Of a stretch of 64,000 bases of DNA, positions 28,668-37,631 are shown one piece after another. Position 1 is the stretch's first letter. Each line of letters opens with the position of its first letter. The DNA is taken from positions 2,446,313-2,510,312 of the forward strand of contig NC_023033.1 of NCBI RefSeq assembly GCF_000505665.1, given 5' to 3'. Origin of the DNA: Thermosynechococcus sp. NK55a (GTDB taxonomy: Bacteria; Cyanobacteriota; Cyanobacteriia; Thermosynechococcales; Thermosynechococcaceae). The notes under the pieces were generated by a model. It saw only the letters and a list, made by a program, of their open reading frames with translations. It did not search any database and had not been told where the DNA came from. The position numbers and the translations under genes were made by a program.

Positions 28668-29017
28668 CTAAGGCCAGAGGTCGAGCAGTTCCTCAAAAAT
28701 TTGCGCTTCCAAAAAGGGGCAGGTTTGGGGCAATGCTTCAGGATTAAAGGGCATTTCTTGTTTTACCAGGTCAAGGGCAGTCTCGTAAGTAGGGCTTGAG
28801 TCTGGAGCTTTCCTTGAGCTGGCCTTCTAGGGGATGCCGTTGCTCACGACGGGGGTAACACTTCAAGGCAGTGGCACAATTCCCGTTTCTTTTTTGCCCA
28901 AGGAGTCAATCTCCTCACGCCAGTTCTCAAGATCGAGCAATTCAAGTTGCCTTGGCGGAGGTATGCGGCTTGCTGTTGCATCCACGGATAAAAGTTGGTT
29001 TCATACAGCGTATCCAT
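28668..29017 (-). pseudogene. DUF29 family protein, decayed
   Basis: On the minus strand the ATG at 29015-29017 opens MDTLYETNFYPWMQQQAAYL, the standard DUF29 N-terminus. The next family block, LLDLENWREEIDSLGKK, is present but in a different frame. A third segment in a different register, EMPFNPEALPQTCPFLEAQ, ends at LLDLWP with the stop at 28668-28670 and is the usual DUF29 C-terminus. The middle helical region (LKWKYQPE-type) is missing. So the copy has at least one frameshift and an internal deletion and is not functional. DUF29 genes are abundant and multicopy in cyanobacteria. Confidence 0.75.
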
Positions 29018-29066
29018 GGCTGGTTCACCTCCAGATGCATCTAGCACATCCAGGAATGCAGTCAGA

Positions 29067-29558
29067 CTATCGAGTTTTTAGGGTATGCAGGACCTGCTCA
29101 ATATCCACGATAAAGATGGGAGGGAGCTCCTGGTCGCCTTGATGGGTGACCATGAGGGAGCTAACGTTGTGAATACTTCCCCAGTGGAGATAGTTGCGGG
29201 GAATCGGATGAATGGCCTCCTGGGGAATGCGCTCAATCATGGGGGGGTCTGTGAGGGGCAGGCCAAGCCATTCCTGTCGGGGTTGGAGGATAAGCAAAAA
29301 CCTGAGCTTTTCGGTTTCTGAGGTTGAAAGGGGGGCATCAAAAAGACAGCGGCCAATATCAATAACTAAAATTTCCCGATTCTCATAGGTGACAAGGCCA
29401 ATACCCCGCTGGTATGGATCGCCGTGAATAGGGGGTAACGGAATCACTCGATAGGCCTGTGCCATCGGCACGGCAAACTGCTCTTGGCGCACGATAAATG
29501 TCAAGAACTGCTCTAAAACAACAGGTTGGCTCTGGCGACGGCGACGGCTTTTAAGCAT
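29067..29558 (-). CDS. CheW-like protein downstream of pixL
   Basis: This 163-residue protein has a CheW-type beta fold: EQFLTFIVRQEQFAVPMAQA, RVIPLPPIHGDPYQRGIGLV, and REILVIDIGRCLF, matching the N-I-R.E-I-L-V-I-D-L pattern. It overlaps the end of the pixL gene by 8 nt, so it is translated with it. Synechocystis pix operons contain one CheW-type gene (pixI). This second one may be a divergent coupling or competitor protein. It is the last gene of the phototaxis operon. Confidence 0.72.
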   Translation of the reverse strand: MLKSRRRRQSQPVVLEQFLTFIVRQEQFAVPMAQAYRVIPLPPIHGDPYQRGIGLVTYENREILVIDIGRCLFDAPLSTSETEKLRFLLILQPRQEWLGLPLTDPPMIERIPQEAIHPIPRNYLHWGSIHNVSSLMVTHQGDQELPPIFIVDIEQVLHTLKTR

Positions 29559-32334
29559 GGTGGATCAACTGATCAAGGGTGGCCAAGAAGTCACTTTCGC
29601 GGAAGGGTTTGCTAAAGTAGGCCGCTGCCCCCAGGCGTTCTGCAAGCTGGCGGTGTTTTTGACCCGTGCGGGAGGTGAGCATCATCACGGGGGTGTTTTG
29701 GCATTGGGGAATGCGGCGAATTTGAGTGAGGACGCCAAACCCATCGAGGCGGGGCATTTCAATGTCGCAGATCACAGCGTTGACCTGCAGTCCTCCTTGG
29801 AGTTTATCAATGGCTTCCTGACCATCTTTAGCCTGCTCAACCCGATAGCCGGCTTTTTCGAGGGTACTGGTGAGGAAACGCCGCACGTTCACTGAATCAT
29901 CAACCACAAGGACGGTGTCTTGCCTAGGGGCAGTGGAGCTGGCCACGGGGGCAGGGGGACGCTCCTGTTGCGACCAATCAAAGAGAGCAAGAGGATCTAA
30001 TAGGGGGACAATGCGGCCATTTCCTAAAATTGTGCAGCCACTAAAGCCCTTGGGTAGGGCTAGTTCTCCTTCGACTTGGCGAATGGTGACTTCCTGCTCG
30101 CTCCAGTGGCGATCAACCCGCAGGGCAAGGGCACTGTCCCCTTGACTGATAATCATCAGGGTTGGTTCGTTAATGGTGGGTGCTCCCTCCATTTCCACGG
30201 GGCGATGGGGACGCTGAAAGTGAAAAATCTGGGTCAGCTCAATCAAGGGAATGAGATAGCCTTCCCAGTCAATGAGGGTTGAGCCAAGGGTTTCAATGGC
30301 AGGGTAGCGATCGGCTAGCACCATTTCTTCGATGTCTTCGGTTGGTACTGCCAAAAGCATGCCGGCAGCCTCTATCAAAAGCGCCCGCACCACTGAGAGG
30401 GTGTAGGGAATTGTAATCGTGAATTGCGTCCCTTGGCCGGGAGTACTCTGGATCTGGATGTCCCCGCGAATTTGACGCAGATTAGTGCGCACGACGTCCA
30501 TTCCTACGCCGCGTCCGGAGAGGCTGGTCACCTGCGCGGCCGTTGAAAAGCCCGGCTCAAAAATCAGTGGCCAGAGGTCGCGATCGCTAGCAGTTTCCAA
30601 CCAATCTTGGGCTAAGCCCAATTGCCGTGCCCTTTGGCGAATTTTCTCTGGATTGAGACCTCGGCCATCATCCGCCACAGTAATCACGGTTCGGTTGCCG
30701 CGATAGGCTGCCTTTAGAGTAATGGTTCCCACGGCGGGTTTGCCAAGGGCTTGGCGTTCCTCTGCAGGTTCAATGCCATGGTCAAAGGCATTGCGGACAA
30801 GGTGCAAGAGGGGATCCGCCAAGACACTCAACACAGTACGGTCAATGAGAACGTGGCTGCCCTCAATCACAAGATTGACGTTTTTGCCATGCTCGCGGCT
30901 CAGTTCCCGAACTAACCGTGGATACCGGTTGGCCAAGTCGGCAAAGGGACGCATCCGCACTTGGGTAAATCGAGCTTGAAGTTGCTTGGCAGTGCGGTTG
31001 AGATCACGGCCAGTGCGTTCGGTGTCCTCTAGGCTCAGTTCCAGATCGGTGGTGATTTCCTGCACTTGAACAATCGTTTCCATCACCTCTTGGGAGAGCA
31101 GATGCACATCCGTGTAGCGATCGAACTCGAGGACATCAAAGCCATGCTGGTTTTGGGGACTCAAGTAATGGGGGGCACTGACACGGTCATACTCTGTGCG
31201 CAGACGAAAGTTGGCACGCTCAAGGGCACGTACTTTTTGCTTGAGACCCGCTAGTAGGGTGTGGAGGCGTTGCCGTTGTAAATCCAGACCGTTACACTCA
31301 ATGAGCAATTCCCCCATCAGATCACCGAGTTGATCCAATTGATACCCCGGCACCCGCACGGTCATTTCCTTGGGTTCTTGGGTTAGAAGCTGGGGAGTCA
31401 CCGGGGTAGTCTCAGCTTTTGGCGCAGGGGAAGGTGCCTCTGTGGGGGTGGGTGGGGGGGACAATAAATCCCCCAAGGAGAAAGCCTCCACTTCGGCACT
31501 GGCAAAGTCCTCAACCCCTAATTCCTGATTTAGGTTTGCCAGCGGTAAATCAATAATGGTTTGATCCTCGTCCTCGGTTTCAGGGGTTTCCAAGCGGGTG
31601 GGCAAAGCCGCCAGTTGCCCAGTGATCACAAGGGCTTGGCAGCGCCGCCATTGCTGAATAATGCTGGCACCAACCTGGCTGACATCACAGTTGGGTTGCT
31701 CCAGATAGGCACCGACGGAGGCACAAAACTCAGCAAATTGAGAGAGTTCGAGCATTTGCCCGAGGGCTTCCAGTTCTTGGGCGGCGATCGTCAGCTCCTC
31801 CCTGAGGCAGGGTTGCCCAGGGGTTTGCAGCACGGTCTCCAAGCGTTGCAGACAGGCCTCTACCTCGGTTTCAAAAAGAACCACCCGCATCTGCTGGCCA
31901 TCCTCACCACTGAGGAGTGTCAGATCATCCTCCGCCGTCGGATCCCCCAACCGTCCCTGCAACTCATTCAAAAGCGGCTCTACCTGAGTGCGCCACCAGC
32001 CCTCATTGGGTTGAACGCCTTGACGGTAGAGGATCATAACTGCTTGCAGTTGATCTACCGTCTTGAGCAGCAGGTGCTGTACCTCGATATCGTCGCAGGG
32101 ACGGGATTTCAAAATCTTGAAGAAATCCTCAAGGCGATGGGCCAGTTCACTCAGGGACGTAAAGCCCATCATGGCCGCGCCGCCTTTAATGGAGTGCGCT
32201 GCCCGCAGCACCTCATCTACCCGTCCCGGCTGTTGAGAGAGGCATAGTACCCCTGCCTCAATCGTTTGCAGGTAATCCTGGGCCTCTTCTAAAAACTGGA
32301 GGCGGATGGTTTCCTCGACGCCAGATTCGGGCAT
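29551..32334 (-). CDS. pixL: PixL: CheA-type hybrid histidine kinase for phototaxis
   Basis: The product has 927 residues. An N-terminal HPt domain has the phosphorylated His in RAAHSIKGGAAMMG (His47). A Glu/Pro-rich linker and P3-like dimerisation region follow (about 330-480). The CheA ATPase core has HLVRNAFDHGIEP (N box) and VADDGRGLNPE (G1), with SGRGVGMDVVRTN (G2). A CheW-like domain follows, and then a C-terminal receiver with VLVVDDSVNVRRF and the phospho-acceptor in VICDIEMPRLDGF. It phosphorylates the PixG/PixH regulators in response to PixJ and so controls type IV pilus motility. Its start lies 2 nt after the pixJ stop. Confidence 0.93.
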   Translation of the reverse strand: MPESGVEETIRLQFLEEAQDYLQTIEAGVLCLSQQPGRVDEVLRAAHSIKGGAAMMGFTSLSELAHRLEDFFKILKSRPCDDIEVQHLLLKTVDQLQAVMILYRQGVQPNEGWWRTQVEPLLNELQGRLGDPTAEDDLTLLSGEDGQQMRVVLFETEVEACLQRLETVLQTPGQPCLREELTIAAQELEALGQMLELSQFAEFCASVGAYLEQPNCDVSQVGASIIQQWRRCQALVITGQLAALPTRLETPETEDEDQTIIDLPLANLNQELGVEDFASAEVEAFSLGDLLSPPPTPTEAPSPAPKAETTPVTPQLLTQEPKEMTVRVPGYQLDQLGDLMGELLIECNGLDLQRQRLHTLLAGLKQKVRALERANFRLRTEYDRVSAPHYLSPQNQHGFDVLEFDRYTDVHLLSQEVMETIVQVQEITTDLELSLEDTERTGRDLNRTAKQLQARFTQVRMRPFADLANRYPRLVRELSREHGKNVNLVIEGSHVLIDRTVLSVLADPLLHLVRNAFDHGIEPAEERQALGKPAVGTITLKAAYRGNRTVITVADDGRGLNPEKIRQRARQLGLAQDWLETASDRDLWPLIFEPGFSTAAQVTSLSGRGVGMDVVRTNLRQIRGDIQIQSTPGQGTQFTITIPYTLSVVRALLIEAAGMLLAVPTEDIEEMVLADRYPAIETLGSTLIDWEGYLIPLIELTQIFHFQRPHRPVEMEGAPTINEPTLMIISQGDSALALRVDRHWSEQEVTIRQVEGELALPKGFSGCTILGNGRIVPLLDPLALFDWSQQERPPAPVASSTAPRQDTVLVVDDSVNVRRFLTSTLEKAGYRVEQAKDGQEAIDKLQGGLQVNAVICDIEMPRLDGFGVLTQIRRIPQCQNTPVMMLTSRTGQKHRQLAERLGAAAYFSKPFRESDFLATLDQLIHHA

Positions 32335-32336
32335 GG

Positions 32337-35156
32337 TTATCCCTGAGCAGTCACCTTAAAGATGTTGACAGAATTTTGTAGCTCCTGAGCCCGATCCACA
32401 GTACTTTGGAGAGACTCAGAAATCTGTTTGGAGGTGGCGGAGATCTCCTCCGAGACCTTGGCAAAATCGCGCATCAGGGTATTGACTGTATTGGCTGTGC
32501 GGGCTTGGGAGACGGTGGCTTGGGAAATGGACTGCACCAGCTCGTCAATGTGCTGCGATACCTGGACAATTTCGTTGAGGTTTTTCTTGGCAGCTTCCAC
32601 AAGGCGGGTGCCTTCGACCACCTCGGCTGTCCCTGTTTCCATCGCACTGACCACTTCCTGGGTTTCCTGCTGAATGCTCTCTACGATTTGCTCAATTTCG
32701 CGAGTCGCTGCCGCCGATCGCGCCGCCAATTCCCCCACTTCTTCTGCCACCACAGCAAAGCCACGGCCCTCTTCCCCCGCGCGGGCGGCTTCAATGCTGG
32801 CATTAATGGCCAAGAGGTTAGTTTGCAGGGCAATCTGGTTAATGAGGGAGATCACTTTAGAAATCTGCTGCGAAGCTTCCCCCAACCGCTTCACCTTTTT
32901 GGCAGTTTCTGCAACGGTTTCCCGCAGGTGAAGGATACTGTCAACGGTGGCATCCATCGTTTCACCACTGGTGACTGCTCGCTCTGAGGCTTTGCGCGCC
33001 ACTGCTGCCGCCTCGTTGGCGCTGTTGGCCACAGATTCAATGGAGATCGACATTGCCTCCACCGCTTCTAGCATCCGCTTCACCTTCTTGGCTTGGCGCA
33101 GTGATTCTTCGGCCAATCCTGTCATGGCCGCCTCATCGGCCAAAAGGGCTGTGTTCACTTTCTCTGTGGTGGCTTTCACTTCCATGACCACATCCCGCAG
33201 ACTTTCAATGAGGGAGTTGAAAATATCGGCAACGGTCCCAATTTCATCAGCAGTGATGTCTGCCCGTACCGTTAAATCTCCCTGGGAAGCAGCCTCCACT
33301 TCGGTGAGTAGGTTAATCAACTGCCTTTGGATGCGCTCAGTGCGCTGCTGTTGCTCCTGAGCAAGGCGCTGTGCTTCTTTTTGGGCAGCGGTGATCTCCT
33401 CAAGGAAGCGGCTGCGCTCCAGTACCAATCCTGCTTGGTTGGTTAACTGGACGACGGCATCAATTTCAGACTCTTGCCATTGGCGTGGCCCGCTGCACTG
33501 GTGGGCAATTAATAGTCCCACCAGTTTTTGGCTGACGACTAAGGGAATCACTAGGTTGGCTCGCACCTTGAGGGGAGCAAGTTGTTTGAGATGACACTCT
33601 GTTAAACCGGCATTGAGAATGTCGGTTGTGGCTTGTATCCGCCCCTTGGTGTAAGCTTCTACCCAATTTTGCCGGAAACAGGGATCATCAATGACCTGTT
33701 CGAGGGCTTGGGGCCAGCCTGCGCCCACTGATTCAGCAACAACTTTGCCCACATAGTTCTCATCAAATTCATAGAAGATCACGCGATCGCACGCCAACAG
33801 GTGGCGACCATCATTGACGAGGCAATTGAGAATCTCCTGGCGATCGCTGTGTTGGGTTAAACGCAATACACTATCGCGCAATTGCTCAGCACGCTGAGTA
33901 GCGAGTTGAGACTCGCGGAGGAACTTTTCTAATTGTTCTGCCATTTGGTTAATTGTGGAGCTGAGGGTGGCCAATTCATCTTCCCCCTCCACTGGTAGGC
34001 GGGTTTGGAGATCCCCTTCGCCAATTTTTGTCACCGCCTTGGTAGCTCGCAGCAGCGGCTGCACTCCCCGATTGCTCAGATAAATCGCGATCGCTGCCGT
34101 TAAAATTGTTGTGACCACCACCCCAGACAACAGTGTCCAGCTCAAGTTTTGCAGGGGCCTGAGGGCCTGCTCTTGGTTCCGACCCAGGATAAGGGAGGCA
34201 AACGGTTGCGTAACACTAGTGTAGGCAAGAAGTTGAGCTTTCCCATCGGGGCGGCGTTGTTCTGTTAGACTACCGGCTGGGCTATTGTTCCGCGCCTGCG
34301 CCAGTTTGGGAAAGACGGCGGCCAAGGGTTTGCCTTGCACCCCTAAGATGGAGGAAGCAAAGATTGTTCCCCGCGGCTCTACAAGATAAAAGTCCTGGTT
34401 TTTCTGCTCATAGATATTGAGCACCCTGTGAACACCGCTTCGGGGGACTCGCAATCGCACCACGGCCATTATTTGCTGATTTTGCGGATTGATCAGCGGC
34501 GCTGCGGCAAACATCCCTAAGGGGCGCTCCGGCAGTGATAGCGTTGGCTCAACCGTTAGAACCGCTTTGCGCGTTTGGATGGCGAGCTTAAAGTACTCCT
34601 GATTTTGGAGAACATTGTTAGCCAGACGGTTACCAGCAGTGGATTGGGCAATCACAGTTCCTTGACCGTCGTTGGCAATGATTGCTGCACTGTCGTAGTC
34701 TGGGTAGGCCTTGATCAGTTGATCTAGGATGGCTTGCAGTGGGCGGCGATCGCGGCGCTGAATTTCACTGCCGTAGCGACTAGTCAAAAGAAAGGCCAAG
34801 GTGCTTGCGTCCCCCTGTCGCTCGCGAAGATATTGATCAAAAGAGAGGGATGAAGCCATACTTTCCTGTTGCTGGACCCCCAACACCTGACGCATTAACT
34901 GTTGACGGGCCACCTCATTTGCGGCTAAACCCACCCCAATCATGGGCACCGTTGCTAGGGCAACGGCACTGGTAATCAGTTTTGGACGTAGCCCCCAAAA
35001 TTTGCGACGTGGCGGTGTCGGCGGCAGGGGGTTCCCAAGGGATTTACCGTTAGTGGCTGCTTTCTGCTCCTCTAGGGGAGGCAGTTGGTAGTTCAAAACT
35101 GAGGGTGGTAAAGGGGGAATGTCAATAGGGGGTTTGGCGGTTGTCATGGTTGGCAC
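32337..35156 (-). CDS. pixJ: PixJ: cyanobacteriochrome phototaxis receptor (MCP)
   Basis: The product has 939 residues. A cytosolic lead (1-56) and first membrane helix (about 58-80) precede a periplasmic sensor-like region (to about 335) and a second helix (about 338-361). HAMP covers about 362-415 and the GAF cyanobacteriochrome domain about 430-595. A second HAMP (about 620-670) and an MCP signalling domain follow, with the hairpin [20 protein letters not shown]. The GAF has the canonical bilin Cys in CHLKQLAP (Cys521) and the second Cys of a DXCF motif, DPCF (Cys493). These are the residues that in T. elongatus TePixJ make a blue/green photoswitch by double thioether linkage. pixI lies upstream and pixL downstream. 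Confidence 0.94.
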   Translation of the reverse strand: MPTMTTAKPPIDIPPLPPSVLNYQLPPLEEQKAATNGKSLGNPLPPTPPRRKFWGLRPKLITSAVALATVPMIGVGLAANEVARQQLMRQVLGVQQQESMASSLSFDQYLRERQGDASTLAFLLTSRYGSEIQRRDRRPLQAILDQLIKAYPDYDSAAIIANDGQGTVIAQSTAGNRLANNVLQNQEYFKLAIQTRKAVLTVEPTLSLPERPLGMFAAAPLINPQNQQIMAVVRLRVPRSGVHRVLNIYEQKNQDFYLVEPRGTIFASSILGVQGKPLAAVFPKLAQARNNSPAGSLTEQRRPDGKAQLLAYTSVTQPFASLILGRNQEQALRPLQNLSWTLLSGVVVTTILTAAIAIYLSNRGVQPLLRATKAVTKIGEGDLQTRLPVEGEDELATLSSTINQMAEQLEKFLRESQLATQRAEQLRDSVLRLTQHSDRQEILNCLVNDGRHLLACDRVIFYEFDENYVGKVVAESVGAGWPQALEQVIDDPCFRQNWVEAYTKGRIQATTDILNAGLTECHLKQLAPLKVRANLVIPLVVSQKLVGLLIAHQCSGPRQWQESEIDAVVQLTNQAGLVLERSRFLEEITAAQKEAQRLAQEQQQRTERIQRQLINLLTEVEAASQGDLTVRADITADEIGTVADIFNSLIESLRDVVMEVKATTEKVNTALLADEAAMTGLAEESLRQAKKVKRMLEAVEAMSISIESVANSANEAAAVARKASERAVTSGETMDATVDSILHLRETVAETAKKVKRLGEASQQISKVISLINQIALQTNLLAINASIEAARAGEEGRGFAVVAEEVGELAARSAAATREIEQIVESIQQETQEVVSAMETGTAEVVEGTRLVEAAKKNLNEIVQVSQHIDELVQSISQATVSQARTANTVNTLMRDFAKVSEEISATSKQISESLQSTVDRAQELQNSVNIFKVTAQG

Positions 35157-35180
35157 ATCCTAAAAGTATCGATAGCACCT

Positions 35181-35729
35181 CTATCCAACATCAACAGCAA
35201 GAACACTTGAGCAGGACCTTTCCGCGATCGCCTTCAGTGTACCCTCGGCAATTGCCGCCCCATCGAGGATAAACACTACCTCTCCCGCTAGATGACAGCA
35301 GCCTTTGAGGTAAGGAACCAGCGCCGCACTCACCGTACCCACAGGAGACTGAATCGCTTCCTGGGGAAGTCGGACGATTCCCCGTACTTCCTGTAGCGCC
35401 AAGCCCAGGTATCCCTTAGGAGTTTGCAGCAGCGCAATCGTCACCAGAGATGTATCTGCCTCTAGGGGCTCTAGGTTGAGCAAGTGGGCCAAATCCAGCA
35501 CCCACACAATGCGGTTACGAAAGTTGAGTAATCCCATTACCAGGGCCGGCATATTGGGAATTGCCGTGAGTTGCTGCGGTGGGAGCACCAACACCTGCTG
35601 AATTTCAGCCATCGCCAGCAGTGCGCTCAATTGCGCCTGTACCACCAAACGCAGGTAGGGCGCTCCTTGGGGGCGATCGCCCTGCCCCTCACCACTGTTG
35701 AACCAAGGCCCTCTCCCTAGCATCGTCAT
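35181..35729 (-). CDS. pixI: PixI: CheW-type coupling protein
   Basis: This 182-residue CheW fold contains LRLVVQAQLSALLAMAEIQQ, VLVLPPQQLTAIPNMPALVM, LLNFRNRIVWVLDLAHLL and LGLALQEVRGIVRLP, the coupling-protein core. It should link PixJ to PixL. Its start overlaps the pixH stop by 4 nt. The position in the order pixG-pixH-pixI-pixJ-pixL is the same as in Synechocystis. Confidence 0.9.
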   Translation of the reverse strand: MTMLGRGPWFNSGEGQGDRPQGAPYLRLVVQAQLSALLAMAEIQQVLVLPPQQLTAIPNMPALVMGLLNFRNRIVWVLDLAHLLNLEPLEADTSLVTIALLQTPKGYLGLALQEVRGIVRLPQEAIQSPVGTVSAALVPYLKGCCHLAGEVVFILDGAAIAEGTLKAIAERSCSSVLAVDVG

Positions 35730-36088
35730 ACCATCACCGACTTCAGCGCCCGCACCAGATCCTCACGACTAAAGGGCTTTGTCACATAGGCATCAGCCCC
35801 CTGCTTCATTGCCCAAAGACGGTCTAGCTCTTGGTTTTTGGACGTACAGACAACAATGGGAAGCTTTTCCGTTTCAGGGTTTTTCTTGAGACTGCGACAG
35901 AGTTCAAACCCGCTCATCCCTGGCATCACCACATCCGTAACTACCACATCGGGCTTATATTGAGCTATTTTCTCCAGTGCCTCCTTGGCATCGCTGGCTG
36001 CAATCACCCTATAGCCAGATTCCTGAAGAAACGAGGTAATCAGTGCCATTTCCGAAGAAACATCTTCTACTACCAAGACCGTCGTCAT
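35726..36088 (-). CDS. pixH: PixH: CheY/PilH-type response regulator
   Basis: This 120-residue single receiver domain has VLVVEDVSSEMALITSF (acidic pocket), PDVVVTDVVMPGMSG (phospho-Asp), PIVVCTSKNQELD, and GADAYVTKPFSREDL with the conserved Lys. It is a stand-alone output regulator for pilus direction control. The stop overlaps the pixI start. It is separated from pixG by about 85 nt that contains a tandem 12-bp repeat. Confidence 0.92.
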   Translation of the reverse strand: MTTVLVVEDVSSEMALITSFLQESGYRVIAASDAKEALEKIAQYKPDVVVTDVVMPGMSGFELCRSLKKNPETEKLPIVVCTSKNQELDRLWAMKQGADAYVTKPFSREDLVRALKSVMV

Positions 36089-36110
36089 TTCCCTTCCCCA
36101 ATCTCAATGC

Positions 36111-36134
36111 AAAGAATCAATCAAAGAATCAATC
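36111..36134. repeat. tandem 12-bp repeat in the pixG-pixH gap
   Basis: AAAGAATCAATC occurs twice head to tail at 36111-36122 and 36123-36134, in the 85-nt gap between pixG and pixH. It could alter spacing between the genes by slippage. No function is known. Confidence 0.75.
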
Positions 36135-36173
36135 ATTGTCAATATACTGCCATCCGCCACCCGTTGCCTGCCC

Positions 36174-37420
36174 CTAGGTCAAGTATTGAAACACCATTTT
36201 CAAGAGTTCTGCCTGGGTAAAGGGCTTAGTCATGTAATCCGTTGCCCCCACAAGACGGGCTTTTGCGCGGTCAATGAGTCCTGTGTTACCTGTAACCATA
36301 ATTACCGGTACTGATTTAAGGCGTTCATGGTTGCGGATGACTTTACAAAACTTATAACCGTCAATATTGGGCATTCCCACATCCAAAAGAATGAGATCGG
36401 GATTAAGGCGCATCACCTCCATCAGGGCTTTTACGGAGTCATTGAGGGCAATTACCTCAAAGGCATCATCGGCTAAAAACCGCTTCATTTCATTGAGGAT
36501 TGTTGGACTATCATCAATGCAGATAATCCGATAGGTGCGGTTCGCGACCTGGGAGGTAAAAAACCACTCCCTGAGTCGCCACTTTCCTCTACCACTGTGG
36601 GTGTTGTTTCCTGCCACAAACTGAGATCAAAGTTGGGCAGTAAGTCAAAGGGATGTTGGGGTTCCCGAACCACCACAGCCCCCTTATCAATTAAGGGCAA
36701 GAGGCTGCGCACCAAAGTAATTTCATTTTGATTGAGCAGCACCGCCAAGTGGCGAAAACTAAAGCCCCGCAACAGAGAGCCCAAACGTTGCTGCTGCTCA
36801 GGCGCTAAATTCACGTGGGCACTACTAAAAAAGTAGGGACGCTGAAAGGGCGAGACAATCTTGTGGCCAAGGCTTAACCACTGCTGAATTCGCCCCTTAC
36901 AGGACTCAATGAGGCGATTGGCGTCAAAGCGACTCACAATTGGAACATCAATGTAGGGCACCAATTCGTGGTGACCCCTCTTGAGATAGAGAAAGGACTC
37001 CAGGACTTCAAGAATGAGCCCCTCCACCAACTGAGAAAACTGCGCTGGGGTAATGATCTTCTGGGTAAGCAACCAGCGCAAACTCTCATATTCATAAATA
37101 GGGGTGGGGGTGTTGGCCTGTTCCCATTGCTGGCGTACTTGGGCCCGCAATTCACGATCCAAGGCGGGGACACTGTGGCTCAGTTGCCGCAAATGTCGTT
37201 CAAAGCGATCGCCCGGCTCAATTGTGTGGGTTCCATAGATAATCTCCCCGCGATCAAAGTAAAGAAACCATTTCTGGTCCCCAACGCCGACCTTAAAGCA
37301 ACCGGTACCCCCTGAGGTGCTCAGCTGCTGCAGCAATTCCTCAGGCTGAAGTGTTTCTGTAGATTCCAATGTTCCCCCGCCACTCAAACCAGAATCTGAT
37401 GCCATTAGATCGGTCTCCAT
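36174..37420 (-). CDS. pixG: PixG: PatA-type response regulator (frameshift in the sequence as given)
   Basis: This is the first gene of the pix operon. The N-terminal PATAN (DUF4388-type) region is visible as TLQPEELLQQLSTSGGTGCF and KWFLYFDRGEIIYGTHT, followed by a helical middle. A C-terminal receiver domain has IICIDDSPTILNEMKRFL, PDLILLDVGMPNIDGYKF, VPVIMVTGNTGL and DYMTKPFTQAEL. The two halves are in different frames. At a T6 run (plus-strand A run 36558-36563) the first frame reads GSGFLPPRS while the second reads FFTSQVANRTYRI. One more T gives a continuous protein of about 415 residues, the usual PatA/PixG size. Without repair the operon would make a PATAN-only protein and a separate receiver. 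Confidence 0.9.
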
Positions 37421-37575
37421 CAGCCCAAGTCCTGCTGAGCTTCGGCAACAGCCAACGATTACCGGATAGTTAAATTATATTTAACCGCTGCTGGCAAAAA
37501 GATGAAAGAAGACTTCAGAAAAGTTAATAACTTTGACAACGGCAAGTAAACGGCCCTGGAAAAAATAAAACCCAT

Positions 37576-37604
37576 AAAAAATCCCCCTCCGCAGGGGAGA
37601 GGGG
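37576..37604 (-). terminator. intrinsic terminator of the SLH porin gene
   Basis: On the minus strand a CCCCTC / GAGGGG stem (plus-strand arms 37584-37589 and 37599-37604) is followed by six T (plus-strand 37576-37581). It lies about 30 nt past the porin stop, the usual distance, and separates the porin gene from pixG downstream. Confidence 0.75.
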
Positions 37605-37631
37605 AAAGAGCTGAAGATAAACTCCGCGGCC

